Shown one piece after another: positions 22,411 to 33,127 of a DNA stretch of 64,000 nt. This DNA is from Cricetomys ansorgei. Lineage: Eukaryota > Chordata > Mammalia > Rodentia > Nesomyidae. Each line of letters begins with the position of its first letter. Within the stretch, counting starts at the first letter, position 1. Below the pieces are notes generated by a model that did not search any database, had not been told where the DNA came from, and saw nothing but the letters and a program-made list of their open reading frames with translations. The stretch spans positions 5,388,001 through 5,452,000 of the forward strand of contig JAMJFZ010004031.1 of NCBI GenBank assembly GCA_026225945.1, in the 5' to 3' direction. Both the position numbers and the translations under genes were made by a program.

Positions 22411-22908
22411 GTGAGTATAATAATGATGACTAATTAAACCATCTCATAAATCACATATTTCTCCCATAATTCCCCGTTCATCTTCAACCACTTGTACGTC
22501 AAAGTCCAGTGATAACAAGTGTCTTTGATCTTCATGGTATACTACACATGAAATTTAAGAATTGAGAATATACATGTGACATACAATTATGACTTTAGAA
22601 ACAGGGATTACGTATTCAGAAAAAGACAAATATTAACATAACCAAGTCTCATAATACTAAGCTCTCTCTATGTCTGTGACAAACACCCCCAAATAACCTA
22701 GCCTCTGGAAATACAATTTTACATATGATACCGCAACACTCACTGGCAAAGGCACCTTCTATTCAGATTAAAATTAATCCAAGTATAGAAACCTTCTAGA
22801 CTCTTCTCACAGTTAAAAATGCCAACACGAAGCCATAGACATTCTTAAAGAATTTCCAGCAGTGAGGATGTAACTTTTTAACAAGCTATCATCTTTTTTA
22901 CTACATAG
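22411..22908 (+). other. Intron 22
   Basis: A 498-nt AT-rich intron. Nothing notable was seen. Confidence 0.8.
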
Positions 22909-23142
22909 GAATTCCATATTTCTTCCTTTGAAGAGAGGCTTATTAAAGAAATTGAATACAGAATAATAAAGACTACACTGGAAGAGCTTCTTGAGGAAGA
23001 CGGGGAAGAAAAGATGGCAGTTGACATTTCTGAATCTGAAGCTATCGAATCAGGATTTGATATCAGAATCAAGAATTATAGAATTCTTGAGGGGATGGGT
23101 GTCACCTTTCATTGCAAGATGTCTGGATATCCTCTACCCAAG
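22909..23142 (+). CDS. Ttn: Titin exon 23: linker and first part of Ig domain Z5
   Basis: A 234-nt, phase 0-0 exon of 78 codons. It reads EFHISSFEERLIKEIEYRII and KTTLEELLEEDGEEKMAVDI, a charged probable helix. It then begins the Ig domain (DIRIKNYRILEGMGVTFHCK) and ends at SGYPLPK just before the Ig tryptophan. Confidence 0.97.
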
Positions 23143-23252
23143 GTAAAATAAAAATGTTTATGGAAGAATGCCTCCACACCGAGGTGAAGACAATCTGTTC
23201 TACTCCGACTGTTTAATCCTAATTGACTCCACATGTGTGATGTTCTCTGCAG

Positions 23253-23497
23253 ATCGCATGGTATAAAGATGGCAAGCGCATCAGACATGGGGAAAGATAT
23301 CAAATGGACTTTCTGCAGGATGGCAGAGCCAGTCTGCGTATACCTGTCGTCCTTCCAGAAGATGAGGGCATCTATACTGCGTTTGCCAGCAATATTAAAG
23401 GAAATGCAATTTGCTCAGGGAAGTTGTATGTGGAGCCCGCTGCACCATTCAGTGCTCCGACTTACATGCCCACACCGGAAGCCGTTAGCAGAATCAG
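23253..23497 (+). CDS. Ttn: Titin exon 24: second part of Ig domain Z5
   Basis: A 245-nt exon, phase 0 in and phase 2 out, starting [20 protein letters not shown] and passing through [19 protein letters not shown] to [13 protein letters not shown]. It ends in a Pro-rich linker (PEAVSRIR). The donor is GTAAGA. Confidence 0.97.
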
Positions 23498-24369
23498 GTA
23501 AGACTTGTGCTCAGAGTCGAGTGGAATTTAATTTGGTTTAAAACACCAAACATCCCAATAGCAAATTACTACCATGTTTTTGTTTTTTTTTAAAAAAAGG
23601 ACCGAAATAGTACAGAAGCTAACCACTGGCAAGGCTGACAATTGCCAAGAGATTTTATCTCTTGCTCTTTGATGAACAGAAAATTTAAATCAGTATAGCA
23701 AATTATTTTCCTATCTATCCAACATAACAATAACACCCGTTCATTTAATGTATGGTCTTAATGAATAATACCCGGATTTGTATGGCAACCCAACAGTGGA
23801 GTGGGTGTTCTTGCTGTTTTGGAAATGGGAACAACGAGATTCCAGGACAGTGTGAAAATCAGTTTAGTTCATCCAGCTCGACAGTCACATTATAATTGCA
23901 AGCCAGACTGAATGCAAAGTTAGCATAGGGCTTTGCATTGTTTTGTCAGCAAATCTAATTTCTATATTTTCCCTCCACTTAGATAAAAATATTTTTTTTC
24001 TTTTTCTCTATATTTATTTGGTTTAACCAATGAATACGTATGAACATAGTTTAGTAACTGAACTAAGAAGATACAATGACTATTTTAGATAAAGGTGAGG
24101 TGGAAAGAGGGTATTACGAGCTGCCTAAGATTTTGAGTCTGGGTACCTGACTGTGTTAAATGACCAGGGTTTAATATAAGCAAAACACAGCCTTAGGGAC
24201 AATAGGAATATATTCTTCTTTGGGACTCATTGGGTTTGAAGTGTGTTCTAAATGTAAGAAATGCAGAAGTAAATTCTAAAATAACATCAACAATTAAGAC
24301 AGAAAGAGTTTTGTTCTGTTGTGCTTTCTATATGCTTTATGAAAATAACAGTTGGCCTGTGTTTTATAG
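23498..24369 (+). other. Intron 24
   Basis: An 872-nt AT-rich intron. No repeat was recognised. The acceptor TTTATAG ends at 24369. Confidence 0.8.
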
Positions 24370-24668
24370 GTCTGTCTCTCCACGTTCACTGAGCAGGTCA
24401 CCTATACGCATGTCCCCTGCAATGTCCCCTGCACGGATGTCCCCTGCACGGATGTCCCCCGCGCGGATGTCCCCCGCGCGGATGTCCCCTGCGCGGATGT
24501 CCCCTGGACGCAGGCTGGAGGAAACAGATGAGTCACAACTGGAGAGACTGTATAAGCCAGTCTTTGTGCTAAAACCTGCTTCTTTCAAATGCTTAGAAGG
24601 ACAGACTGCCAGATTTGATTTAAAGGTTGTGGGTAGACCCATGCCAGAGACATTCTGGTTTCACAACG
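24370..24668 (+). CDS. Ttn: Titin exon 25: MSPAR repeat linker and first part of Ig Z6
   Basis: A 299-nt exon, phase 2 in and phase 1 out. It starts SVSPRSLSRSPIRMSP and continues with consecutive MSPAR pentapeptides encoded by a 15-bp tandem repeat (about 24408-24510). It then reads RRLEETDESQLERLYKPVFV and starts an Ig (FKCLEGQTARFDL, FWFHNG). The SP units are potential proline-directed kinase sites, as in the exon 6-7 linker. Repeat number is expected to vary between species. Confidence 0.97.
24408..24510 (+). repeat. Ttn: 15-bp coding tandem repeat (MSPAR)n
   Basis: Units of the form CGGATGTCCCCTGCG or GCGATGTCCCC repeat in frame, giving MSPA, then five MSPAR units, then MSPGRR. Synonymous differences between the units are few, which suggests recent homogenisation. 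Confidence 0.92.
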
Positions 24669-24783
24669 GTGAGCATGATAGAGCTTTACCCATGAGTCAC
24701 TGAACACAGAAACAAACTTACGTGTGTATATCCAACGATGCAAAAAACCTAATTTAAAACCTGGTTTTGCTTATTTTTGACAG

Positions 24784-24948
24784 GCCAGCAAATTGTCAAT
24801 GATTATACACATAAAGTCGTCATTAAAGAAGATGGAACTCAGTCACTGATTATTGTCCCTGCATCACCCAGTGACTCTGGAGAATGGACTGTGGTTGCCC
24901 AAAACAGAGCAGGAAAATCTACAATATCTGTGATTTTAACTGTGGAAG
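24784..24948 (+). CDS. Ttn: Titin exon 26: second part of Ig domain Z6
   Basis: A 165-nt, phase 1-1 exon reading GQQIVNDYTHKVVIKEDGTQ, then SLIIVPASPSDSGEWTVVAQ, then NRAGKSTISVILTVE. The acceptor GACAG follows an intron of only 115 nt. Confidence 0.97.
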
Positions 24949-25054
24949 GTAAAAGAAGAGTTTTATTAAAATGAAAACGAACTATTTCACCACTTGGGAC
25001 ATAAATGGTTGTTCTAGCCCCTACCTGCTTTAAATCATGATCTTTCTCTTTCAG

Positions 25055-25223
25055 CTGTGGAACATCAGATAAAACCAGCATTCGTGGAAAAACTGAAAAA
25101 TGTCAATGTAAAGGAAGGTTCCAGGCTTGAAATGAAAGTCAGAGCAACTGGTAACCCCAACCCTGACATCGTGTGGCTGAAAAACAGTGACATCATCGTG
25201 CCTCATAAATACCCAAGGATCAG
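25055..25223 (+). CDS. Ttn: Titin exon 27: first part of Ig domain Z7
   Basis: A 169-nt exon, phase 1 in and phase 2 out, reading AVEHQIKPAFVEKLKNVNVK, then EGSRLEMKVRATGNPNPDIV, then WLKNSD and ending HKYPRIR. The first Ig Cys position is Met (LEMKV). Confidence 0.97.
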
Positions 25224-25332
25224 GTATGTTTGTAAAGATAATTAAATTAAACTTCTTTTACAAGTTCATTTGTTAAATAAGAAGGAAGTGCTCCCACCAT
25301 ATTGGTGATTTCATTCTCATATTTTAAAACAG

Positions 25333-27026
25333 GATTGAAGGGACCAAAGGAGAAGCTGCCCTTAAGATAGATTCCACCATCAGCCAAGATTCTGCCTGGT
25401 ACACTGCCACTGCCATTAATAAGGCTGGCCGGGACACGACAAGGTGCAAAGTCAACATTGAAGTTGAGTTTGCAGAACCCGAACCAGAAAGAAAATTGAT
25501 CATCCCAAGAGGGACATACAGAGCAAAGGAGATTGCTGCCCCAGAACTGGAGCCTCTCCATTTGAGATACGGGCAAGAGCAGTGGGAAGAGGGGGACCTC
25601 TATGACAAGGAGAAACAACAGAAACCATTTTTCAAGAAGAAACTCACTTCCCTGAGGCTAAAGCGCTTTGGACCTGCCCACTTTGAATGTAGATTAACAC
25701 CAATTGGTGACCCGACAATGGTGGTCGAGTGGCTTCATGATGGAAAGCCACTGGAAGCGGCCAACAGACTCCGGATGATTAATGAATTTGGGTACTGCAG
25801 CCTTGATTATGGAGTTGCCTATTCTAGAGACAGCGGGGTCATCACGTGCAGAGCCACTAACAAATACGGGACTGATCACACATCTGCTACCCTTATTGTA
25901 AAAGATGAGAAAAGTCTGGTGGAAGAGTCTCAATTGCCCGAGGGGAAGAAAGGCTTACAGAGGATTGAAGAGCTGGAGAGGATGGCTCACGAAGGGGCTC
26001 TTACAGGTGTAACAACAGATCAGAAAGAAAAGCAAAAACCAGACATCGTTTTGTTCCCCGAGCCAGTGAGAGTGCTTGAAGGAGAGACAGCCAGATTCCG
26101 CTGCCGAGTAACAGGCTACCCTCAGCCCAAGGTCAACTGGTACCTCAACGGACAGCTCATCCGTAAAAGCAAGAGGTTCAGAGTTCGCTATGATGGCATT
26201 CATTACCTGGATATTGTGGACTGCAAATCTTATGATACAGGCGAAGTCAAGGTCACTGCAGAAAACCCTGAAGGTGTGATGGAGCATAAAGTAAAACTTG
26301 AAATCCAGCAGAGGGAGGATTTCAGGTCTGTCCTCAGGCGAGCTCCTGAGCCAAAGCCTGAATTTCACATCCATGAACCAGGAAGACTTCAGTTTGAGGT
26401 GCAGAAAGTAGACAAACCTGTTGACACCGGTGAAACCAAAGAAGTGGTGAAGTTGAAAAGGGCTGAAAGAATCACCCACGAAAAGGTGTCCGAGGAGTCT
26501 GAAGAGCTGCGCAGTAAATTTAAGCGCAGGACAGAGGAGGGGTACTATGAGGCTATCACAGCGGTGGAGCTTAAATCTCGCAAGAAGGATGAGTCTTATG
26601 AAGAACTCCTCAAGAAAACAAAAGAGGAGCTGCTGCACTGGACCAAAGAGTTAACTGAAGAGGAGAAGAAAGCCCTCGCCGAGGAAGGAAAAATCACTAT
26701 TCCAACTTTTAAACCTGAGAGAATTGAACTTAGCCCTAGTATGGAGGCACCCAAAATTTTTGAACGAATCCAAAGCCAGACAGTTGGCCAGGGATCCGAT
26801 GCCCACTTTAGAGTCCGGGTTGTGGGCAAACCAGACCCTGAATGTGAGTGGTACAAAAATGGTGTAAAAATTGAGCGGTCCGACCGAATCTACTGGTACT
26901 GGCCAGAAGACAATGTTTGTGAGCTGGTCATAAGAGACGTGACTGCAGAAGACTCTGCCAGCATCATGGTAAAGGCCGTTAACATAGCTGGAGAAACCTC
27001 GAGTCATGCATTCTTACTTGTCCAAG
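25333..27026 (+). CDS. Ttn: Titin exon 28: end of Z7, Ig domains Z8-Z10
   Basis: A 1694-nt exon, phase 2 in and phase 1 out, 564 whole codons. In order: the end of Z7 ([15 protein letters not shown]); a linker with [20 protein letters not shown]; Ig Z8 ([20 protein letters not shown], about 25626-25905); a linker; Ig Z9 ([20 protein letters not shown], about 26040-26305); a highly charged helical linker rich in Lys/Glu (about 26320-26735); and Ig Z10 ([20 protein letters not shown] to FLLVQ). Published work places the obscurin binding site at Z9-Z10. This is the largest exon of the Z-disc region. Confidence 0.98.
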
Positions 27027-27159
27027 GTAATCTGAAAATATTTCATTTGACGGTGCTTTTCCTCTATACCCATGAATACCCCTTAACACATTTAAATGTT
27101 TTCTTTTCCTGTTATTCAAATTGTGAGTTTAGTTGTGTTGTTTCTTTTGCCCCGTGTAG

Positions 27160-27441
27160 CCAAGCAGTTGATCACGTTCACACAAGAACTGCAAGATGTT
27201 GTTGCTAAGGAAAAGGACACCATGGCAACCTTTGAGTGTGAAACTTCAGAACCATTTATCAAAGTAAAATGGTACAAAGATGGCATTGAAGTTCACGCAG
27301 GGGATAAATATAGGATGCACTCTGACCGAAAGGTTCACTTCCTTTCTGTGTTGACCATTGACACATCTGATGCTGAAGACTACAGCTGTGTACTTGTGGA
27401 AGATGAAAATATCAAAACAACAGCGAAACTCATTGTGGAAG
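27160..27441 (+). CDS. Ttn: Titin exon 29: first I-band Ig (I1)
   Basis: A 282-nt, phase 1-1 exon reading [20 protein letters not shown], then [15 protein letters not shown] and [12 protein letters not shown] to KLIVEG. It is one complete Ig domain and starts the proximal tandem Ig spring. The numbering I1 is by counting from here. Confidence 0.97.
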
Positions 27442-27857
27442 GTAAAAGGAATGATGTCTGTATTGTCCACTATGGTCCTTTTTTTATTCTACGATAAAAT
27501 GAACTAGACGATTTTCCTTTCATAAAAATAATTTTAGTGAATTAGATACAAACTTTCTATCAAGTGTCATTTATATTAAAGATATTGACAATTTGGATTT
27601 TTTTTAAAGCAGTATTATATTCCTGCCTCACTTTAAAATGTCTTACTTGAAATGTATCTTCCTGATTCCAAAATAATTCAAGAAATTAAAATAACTAATT
27701 TCTATTAAAAATTTCTCAGTCTACTAGTAGGGAGATATGGAAGACAGTCCTTGAAAGTACAAGAAGAAGATAATAGGTATATAAGACAGCATCTCCAGCC
27801 ACACCTTCGTGGCACCACTCTCCCCAAACATTAATTCACCCTCATCTTATACTTCAG
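27442..27857 (+). other. Intron 29
   Basis: A 416-nt AT-rich intron. Nothing notable was seen. Confidence 0.8.
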
Positions 27858-28124
27858 GTGCAGTTGTTGAGTTTGTGAAAGAACTTCAGGATATAGAAGT
27901 CCCTGAGTCATACTCTGGAGAGTTAGAGTGTATTATATCCCCAGAAAACATAGAAGGCAAATGGTATCACAATGATGTGGAGCTAAAGTCCAATGGCAAA
28001 TACTCTATTACATCCCGCCGTGGGCGCCAGAACCTCACAGTCAAGGATGTAACTAAGGAAGACCAGGGAGAGTACAGCTTTGTTGCCGATGGGAAGAAGA
28101 CTACCTGCAAACTGAAGATGAAAC
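27858..28124 (+). CDS. Ttn: Titin exon 30: I-band Ig (I2)
   Basis: A 267-nt, phase 1-1 exon reading GAVVEFVKELQDIEVPESYS, then GELECIIS, GKWYHND and EDQGEYSFVADG to KLKMK. It is a complete Ig domain without the second core Cys (EYSF). Confidence 0.97.
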
Positions 28125-28211
28125 GTGAGTCTTCCTGTCCCTGCTGACTGCACCATGCATCAGAGGAGTTAATGATAAAGCCATGACATTCTATTCTCTC
28201 TTCTTCCACAG

Positions 28212-28484
28212 CTCGGCCTATTGCTATTCTCCAAGGACTTAGTGATCAAAAGGTCTGCGAGGGTGACATTGTTCAGCTTGAAGTCAAAGTCTCCTTAGAG
28301 AATGTGGAAGGTGTCTGGATGAGAGATGGCCAAGAAGTGCAACACAGTGACAGAGTCCACATTGTGATAGACAAACAGTCCCACATGCTGCTTATTGAAG
28401 ACATGACCAAAGACGATGCTGGGAATTACTCCTTCACTATTCCTTCCCTTGGACTCTCTACCAGTGGCCATGTCTCTGTCTATA
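28212..28484 (+). CDS. Ttn: Titin exon 31: I-band Ig (I3)
   Basis: A 273-nt, phase 1-1 exon reading PRPIAILQGLSDQKVCEGDI, then VEGVWMRDGQEV and KDDAGNYSFTIPSLGLSTSG. It is a complete Ig domain. The intron before it is only 87 nt. Confidence 0.97.
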
Positions 28485-28534
28485 GTGAGTCTTCCATAAT
28501 TTTATCTTATTATTACCCATTTTTAATTTTTATG

Positions 28535-28603
28535 ATGCTGGGGATCAAAACCAAGGTATTTCACATACAAAGCAAGATCTCTGTGCTGAGCTATCACTCC
28601 AGA
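28535..28603 (-). mobile_element. ID-type SINE, antisense
   Basis: The + strand reads GCTGGGGATCAAAACCAAGG then a TTTCACATAC...AAGCAAG block and GTGCTGAGCTATCACTCCAG. This is the complement of the BC1/tRNA-Ala-derived ID element with decay. It lies inside intron 31. Confidence 0.65.
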
Positions 28604-28709
28604 TCTAGTTTTATGTTCCCACTGACATTGAGTTACAGATCTTGAATATGCAGACATTTTAAACAAAATTCACATTCAGATAATTCTTTCTGTGTCTTTT
28701 CTTTTGCAG

Positions 28710-28973
28710 GTGTTGATGTGATAACACCTCTAAAAGATGTCAATGTTATTGAAGGTACCAAGGCTGTACTTGAATGCAAGGTCTCAGTCCCTGATGTAAC
28801 TTCTGTTAAATGGTACCTAGATGATGAACAAATTAAGCCTGATGATCGTGTACAATCTATTGTCAAAGGCACTAAACAGAGACTCGTGATTAACCGAACT
28901 CATGCTTCTGATGAAGGACCTTACAAACTGATGGTTGGCAGAGTTGAAACCAGCTGTAATCTCTCTGTAGAAA
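28710..28973 (+). CDS. Ttn: Titin exon 32: I-band Ig (I4)
   Basis: A 264-nt, phase 1-1 exon reading SVDVITPLKDVNVIEGTKAV, then LECKVSV, VKWYLDDEQI and SDEGPYKLMVGRVETSCNLS. It is a complete Ig domain. Confidence 0.97.
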
Positions 28974-29062
28974 GTATGAATTGTTCCATGTAACTAGTCA
29001 TTACTTTAATCATTTTACATTCTCACTATGATAATGACCACCCAATATTTTCTTTTTCCTAG

Positions 29063-29323
29063 AAATTAAAATTATCAGAGGTCTCCGTGACCAGACTTGC
29101 ACAGAAACTCAAAATGTGGTCTTAGAGGTTGAGCTGTCCCACTCAGGAATTGATGTCTTATGGAATTTTAAGGGCAAAGAAATTAAGCCCAGTTCTAAAT
29201 ATAAAATTGAAGCTCATGGGAAAATATACAAGCTGACAGTTCTGAATATGATGAAAGATGATGAAGGAGACTATGCATTTTATGCTGGAGAAAATACAAC
29301 GTCTGGAAAACTTACCGTAGCAG
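29063..29323 (+). CDS. Ttn: Titin exon 33: I-band Ig (I5)
   Basis: A 261-nt, phase 1-1 exon reading KIKIIRGLRDQTCTETQNVV, then VLWNFKGKEI and KDDEGDYAFYAGENTTSGKL. It is a complete Ig domain. The donor GTTTGC is weaker than in neighbouring exons. Confidence 0.97.
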
Positions 29324-31063
29324 GTTTGCATATTAATCGTTCAATCTAACTTCTTCTGGGGAGCAGCTATTGTAATTATAAAGACATTGTGTCTCATTTT
29401 CCCTTGAATTCCCATCTGCTTCCCACTGCCTTGCCTCTTACCACGCTGATCTCAAGGCTAGTAGTCCCCTCACCTCTGTCTCTAGCAACCTAAATTGTGA
29501 GTATCCGCTCAGCCATACTTCAGATGCCGTCTGCACATGCGTCTCAGGCGCCGTCTCCTCCATGAAGCTTTCTGTACCCTCTCCACCTCTTTCCCGAATC
29601 CCAGGATCCCTTTGTCTTGGACTCTTTCATGGTCTTTATTATGCACTTGTATTCTTCCATTTCCTTTTCTTACACCAGCATTTGACCCTTGAACATACAA
29701 TTAGCTGCTCTTTTCTATTCTCTGTGTATTCAGGACAGATCAATAAGTATTTGCTAAGCTGAGTTTCATTTTAACCTTGCTTCAATAAAGATTTGTTTCT
29801 TTTTAAGCTTTCTTGCTCCTTCAAGCAAGAAGGAGCTCCTCCTCTTATTTCATTTTTGGGGACCCAATGAATATTTTCTCTTATAAATATAACTTAACTT
29901 GTCTTTGTATCTCTTGTGACATGAAGGGGAAACACAACCGTTCCCATTTGGCAGAAATTCCCTAGCTTTAGAACGAAGACTCTTAATTATAGTACACTTG
30001 TCAATACAGAAGTATAAATCAACATTAATGGTCTTGGTTCATTACAATTTGAATGTTGAAGAATTGAGGTGCCATGTTTGTACTCAACTCTTCTGGTTTA
30101 TAAGTGGGTCAGATGGTAAAAGTGTGTCCTAGTCGATGTGAAAAATCTCATAATTTATACTTTGTGACATAATATTTCTTTAGAGAGATGGCCACAAAAG
30201 ATCTATAAAATAAAATCGCAGGTCCTTTGCTTTTATAAGCTTATTTTAAACTATCATTCAAGTATGTAAAAACCAAAGGATCTAAGCCCCTATGTGATTT
30301 CACAGGCTATAGGCAAAATCGTATTAGAAACTCAAAACACAAAAGGGAAGAAGTGGGGATGTATCTTTTCCTGAAGAATTCAGAATTTAGAGAAAAGTTG
30401 ATACCTAAGCACTAAGTCATTAAAGCAGTTACTGTGCCTCCAGCGATGATGGGGTGAGGCTACAGTAGAAAACACTGGAGAAGCGATGATACTTTCAACC
30501 CAGGAATCTGGGGTATATAAGAAGCATTTAATGTTTCTTTTAAAAACATTAATGAAAGCTGGATATGATGGTTTATGCCTATAATTCCAGCACTTGGAAG
30601 GCTGAGACAAAAGGAATCCCATGAGTTTGGGGCCATACTGTGTTACAGAGTAAGTCACTGTCTCAAACAAGCAAACAAACACAGTATTGACTTTAACATT
30701 TGTTCATTAAAATTTTCCTGAATATCAAACATACACTAAGGGAATAAATCCTAAAGGACCTAATAGCATGCTTTCAAAAACAAGGACTTGAGCTGAAAGC
30801 TATCTATGTGACACACTATGTGTTATAAATTTCAGAATTCTGTGTTGAACTGTTTCTTCCCCTTTGCATAGTGTCTTTTCTGGTTTTTAGTCTTGCATGC
30901 TTAGGATAAGAGATTTCTGTGGTACTTTCTAAATATAGGTAAAAAGAATCTTGTTTAAAATCATGTTTTAAAACATTTGATATTTAATGTTTAATTATGC
31001 AATGATTTCTTTAGTCTGTCAATATTTTAAAGGACTCCCATGTATCCTACTCTTGTTCTGAAG
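29324..31063 (+). other. Intron 33
   Basis: A 1.7-kb intron with a short inverted repeat near 29807-29835 (TTCTTGCTCCTTC/CAAGCAAGAAGG) and a B1-like SINE at 30557. The rest is unique AT-rich sequence. The acceptor is TTCTGAAG before a run of G. Confidence 0.8.
30557..30682 (+). mobile_element. B1-like SINE
   Basis: AGCTGGATATGATGGTTTAT, GCCTATAATTCCAGCACTTG and GAAGGCTGAGACAAAAGG match a diverged B1 in sense orientation, with CTGTCTCAAACAAGCAAACA at the tail. Confidence 0.8.
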
Positions 31064-31324
31064 GGGGGGCCATCTCCAAGCCACTCACAGACCAGACTGT
31101 GGCTGAATGCCAGGAGGCTGTGTTTGAGTGTGAAGTTGCCAACCCTGAGTCTGAGGGCGAATGGTTGAAGGATGGAAAACACTTGGCTCTGAGCAACAAC
31201 TTCAGAAGCGAATCTGACGGCCACAAGAGGAGGCTTGTCATTGCTGCTGCCAAGTTAGATGACGTTGGAGAATACACCTACAAGGTGGCCACCTCCAAAA
31301 CATCCGCCAAGCTCAAGGTGGAAG
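31064..31324 (+). CDS. Ttn: Titin exon 34: I-band Ig (I6)
   Basis: A 261-nt, phase 1-1 exon starting with six G bases and reading GGAISKPLTDQTVAECQEAV, then FECEVANPESEGEWLKDGKH and DDVGEYTYKVATSKTSAKLK. It is a complete Ig domain. The exon start is fixed by frame and by AAG at 31061-31063. Confidence 0.96.
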
Positions 31325-31867
31325 GTCAGTAACGGATGGATGGCCTTATCTCCCAAATCCCAGTGCTTCCTCAGCTGCTACCATTGTGAAGGTCAAACCA
31401 AGCGACCGTTTTAGGGTCACATGCATCTTCATTTGACAGCACCACTATTTTGCCAATTTCCTTATGTATTCTGCATGAGAATTTGCAAATTTTCAATCAG
31501 TTACGTGTTTTGTGATGAAAGCATTGCTTAAGGTCTTAAGGTCAGCTGCATCAGACACTGATACCCTATTTCCTGTCTCACCCCCCTCCAGTCTTTAAGC
31601 TGTTAGTATGTGATATGCAGGCTTCATCTCTCTGAAGTATAGAATAATCATTGCACAATCTCCATTTCCAACTGGATCTCAGATTCTCTTAAGTAACTGC
31701 CAAGTGTTTTTTTTTTAAATGAGGGACTACTGATCTATCAAAGGTTATGTAGGTTATGTTGGCTAGCTGTTCTTTTGCAAGCTGACTGGTGGCGATCATA
31801 CTCAGAACTGCTTTTGCTCGATGGTCATTGTTGGTCTTTTCTAAACTAATTCTTGACTCTCCTTCAG
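31325..31867 (+). other. Intron 34
   Basis: A 543-nt intron of unique sequence with a poly(T) run near 31710. Nothing else was seen. Confidence 0.8.
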
Positions 31868-32131
31868 CTGTCAAAATTAAGAAGACTCTGAAGAACCTCA
31901 CAGTGACAGAGACACAGGACGCTGTCTTCACGGTTGAACTTACACACCCAGACGTCAAAGGTGTCCAGTGGATCAAAAACGGAGTTGTCCTAGATTCCAA
32001 TGACAAGTACGAGATCTCAGTCAAAGGAACGCGTTATTCTTTGAAGATTAAAAACTGTGCCATGGCAGATGAATCTGTGTATGGCTTCAAACTGGGAAGG
32101 CTAGGGGCCAGCGCCAGGCTTCACGTTGAGA
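31868..32131 (+). CDS. Ttn: Titin exon 35: I-band Ig (I7)
   Basis: A 264-nt, phase 1-1 exon reading AVKIKKTLKNLTVTETQDAV, then FTVELTHPDVKGVQWIKNGV and ADESVYGFKLGRLGASARLH. It is a complete Ig domain. The donor GTAAGT is followed by an intron minisatellite. Confidence 0.97.
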
Positions 32132-32153
32132 GTAAGTTGACTTGAACATTTTA

Positions 32154-32690
32154 TAGGTAGACAACCTGTGTTATCCAATTATAGGTAGATAACTATAACT
32201 ATATGTAACTATATAATAGACAGCCTGTGTAATCTAATTATAGGTAGATAACTATAACTATTTGTAACTATATAATAGATAGCCTGTGTAATCTAATTAT
32301 AGGTAGATAACTATAACTATTTGTAACTATATAATAGACAGCCTGTGTAATCTAATTATAGGTAGATGACTATAACTATTTGTAACTATATAATAGATAG
32401 CCTGTGTAATCTAATTATAGGTAGATAACTATAACTATATGTAACTATATAATAGACAGCCTGTGTAATCTAATTATAGGTAGATAACTATAACTATATG
32501 TAACTATATAATAGACAGCCTGTGTAATCTAATTATAGGTAGATGACTATAACTATTTGTAACTATATAATAGATAGCCTGTGTAATCTAATTATAGGTA
32601 GATAACTATAACTATTTGTAACTATATAATAGATAGCCTGTGTTATCTAATTATAGGTAGATGACTATAACTATTTGTAACTATATAACT
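32154..32690 (+). repeat. 59-bp tandem repeat (minisatellite) in intron 35
   Basis: About nine copies of a 59-bp unit, each with ATAGGTAGATAACTATAACT, then ATNTGTAACTATATAATAGA and NAGCCTGTGTAATCTAATT. Repeat starts fall at 32181, 32240, 32299 and 32358, giving the 59-bp period. The units differ by only a few substitutions. The array fills most of the 633-nt intron. Confidence 0.95.
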
Positions 32691-32764
32691 AGAACTAACT
32701 ATAGGGAGATAACCATTGTGTTAATTGTATCGCATTACTGAATTTCTCCAACTTTCCTCATTAG

Positions 32765-33026
32765 CTGTCAAGATCATTAAAAAAACCAAAGGATGTGACT
32801 GCCTTGGAAAATGCTACTGTTGCCTTCGAAGTCAGCGTTTCTCATGACACAGTTCCCGTCAAGTGGTTCCATAAGAATGTGGAGATTAAGCCAAGTGACA
32901 AGCACAGACTGGTCTCAGAGAGGAAGGTCCACAAGCTGATGCTAAAGAACATCTCCCCGTCCGATGCCGGGGAGTACACAGCCGTGGTGGGACAGCTAGA
33001 GTGCAAAGCCAAGCTGTTTGTGGAGA
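32765..33026 (+). CDS. Ttn: Titin exon 36: I-band Ig (I8), with a +1 frameshift
   Basis: After the acceptor TTAG the exon reads TVKIIKK and then loses frame in a run of seven A (32779-32785). With six A it would continue PKDVTALENATVAFEVSVSH, VKWFHKNVEI and SDAGEYTAVVGQLECKAKL. The exon is 262 nt, where a phase 1-1 exon needs a multiple of three and two other exons of this block (34 and 37) are 261. Read as given, a stop (TGA) follows at 32845-32847. The remainder of the Ig is well conserved, so a base-calling or assembly error, or a rare allele, is more likely than a lost exon. Confidence 0.93.
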
Positions 33027-33127
33027 GTAAGTGTTTGACAGCCTCTCTGGCGTCTCCCGGGTGATTCCTGTGGATTTATGACTCCGTTTTTAACTGAGCT
33101 ACTTTTCGATTCCCCCCCCCCCCAAAG

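Noticed and set aside
25955..26638. Long reverse-strand open frame (227 codons) opposite exon 28
   Set aside because: It is a shadow of the highly charged coding sequence of titin exon 28, with no family resemblance and no promoter or splice context.
32154..32690. CRISPR-like regular repeat array
   Set aside because: The units are contiguous 59-bp tandem copies without unique spacers in a mammalian intron, i.e. a minisatellite.
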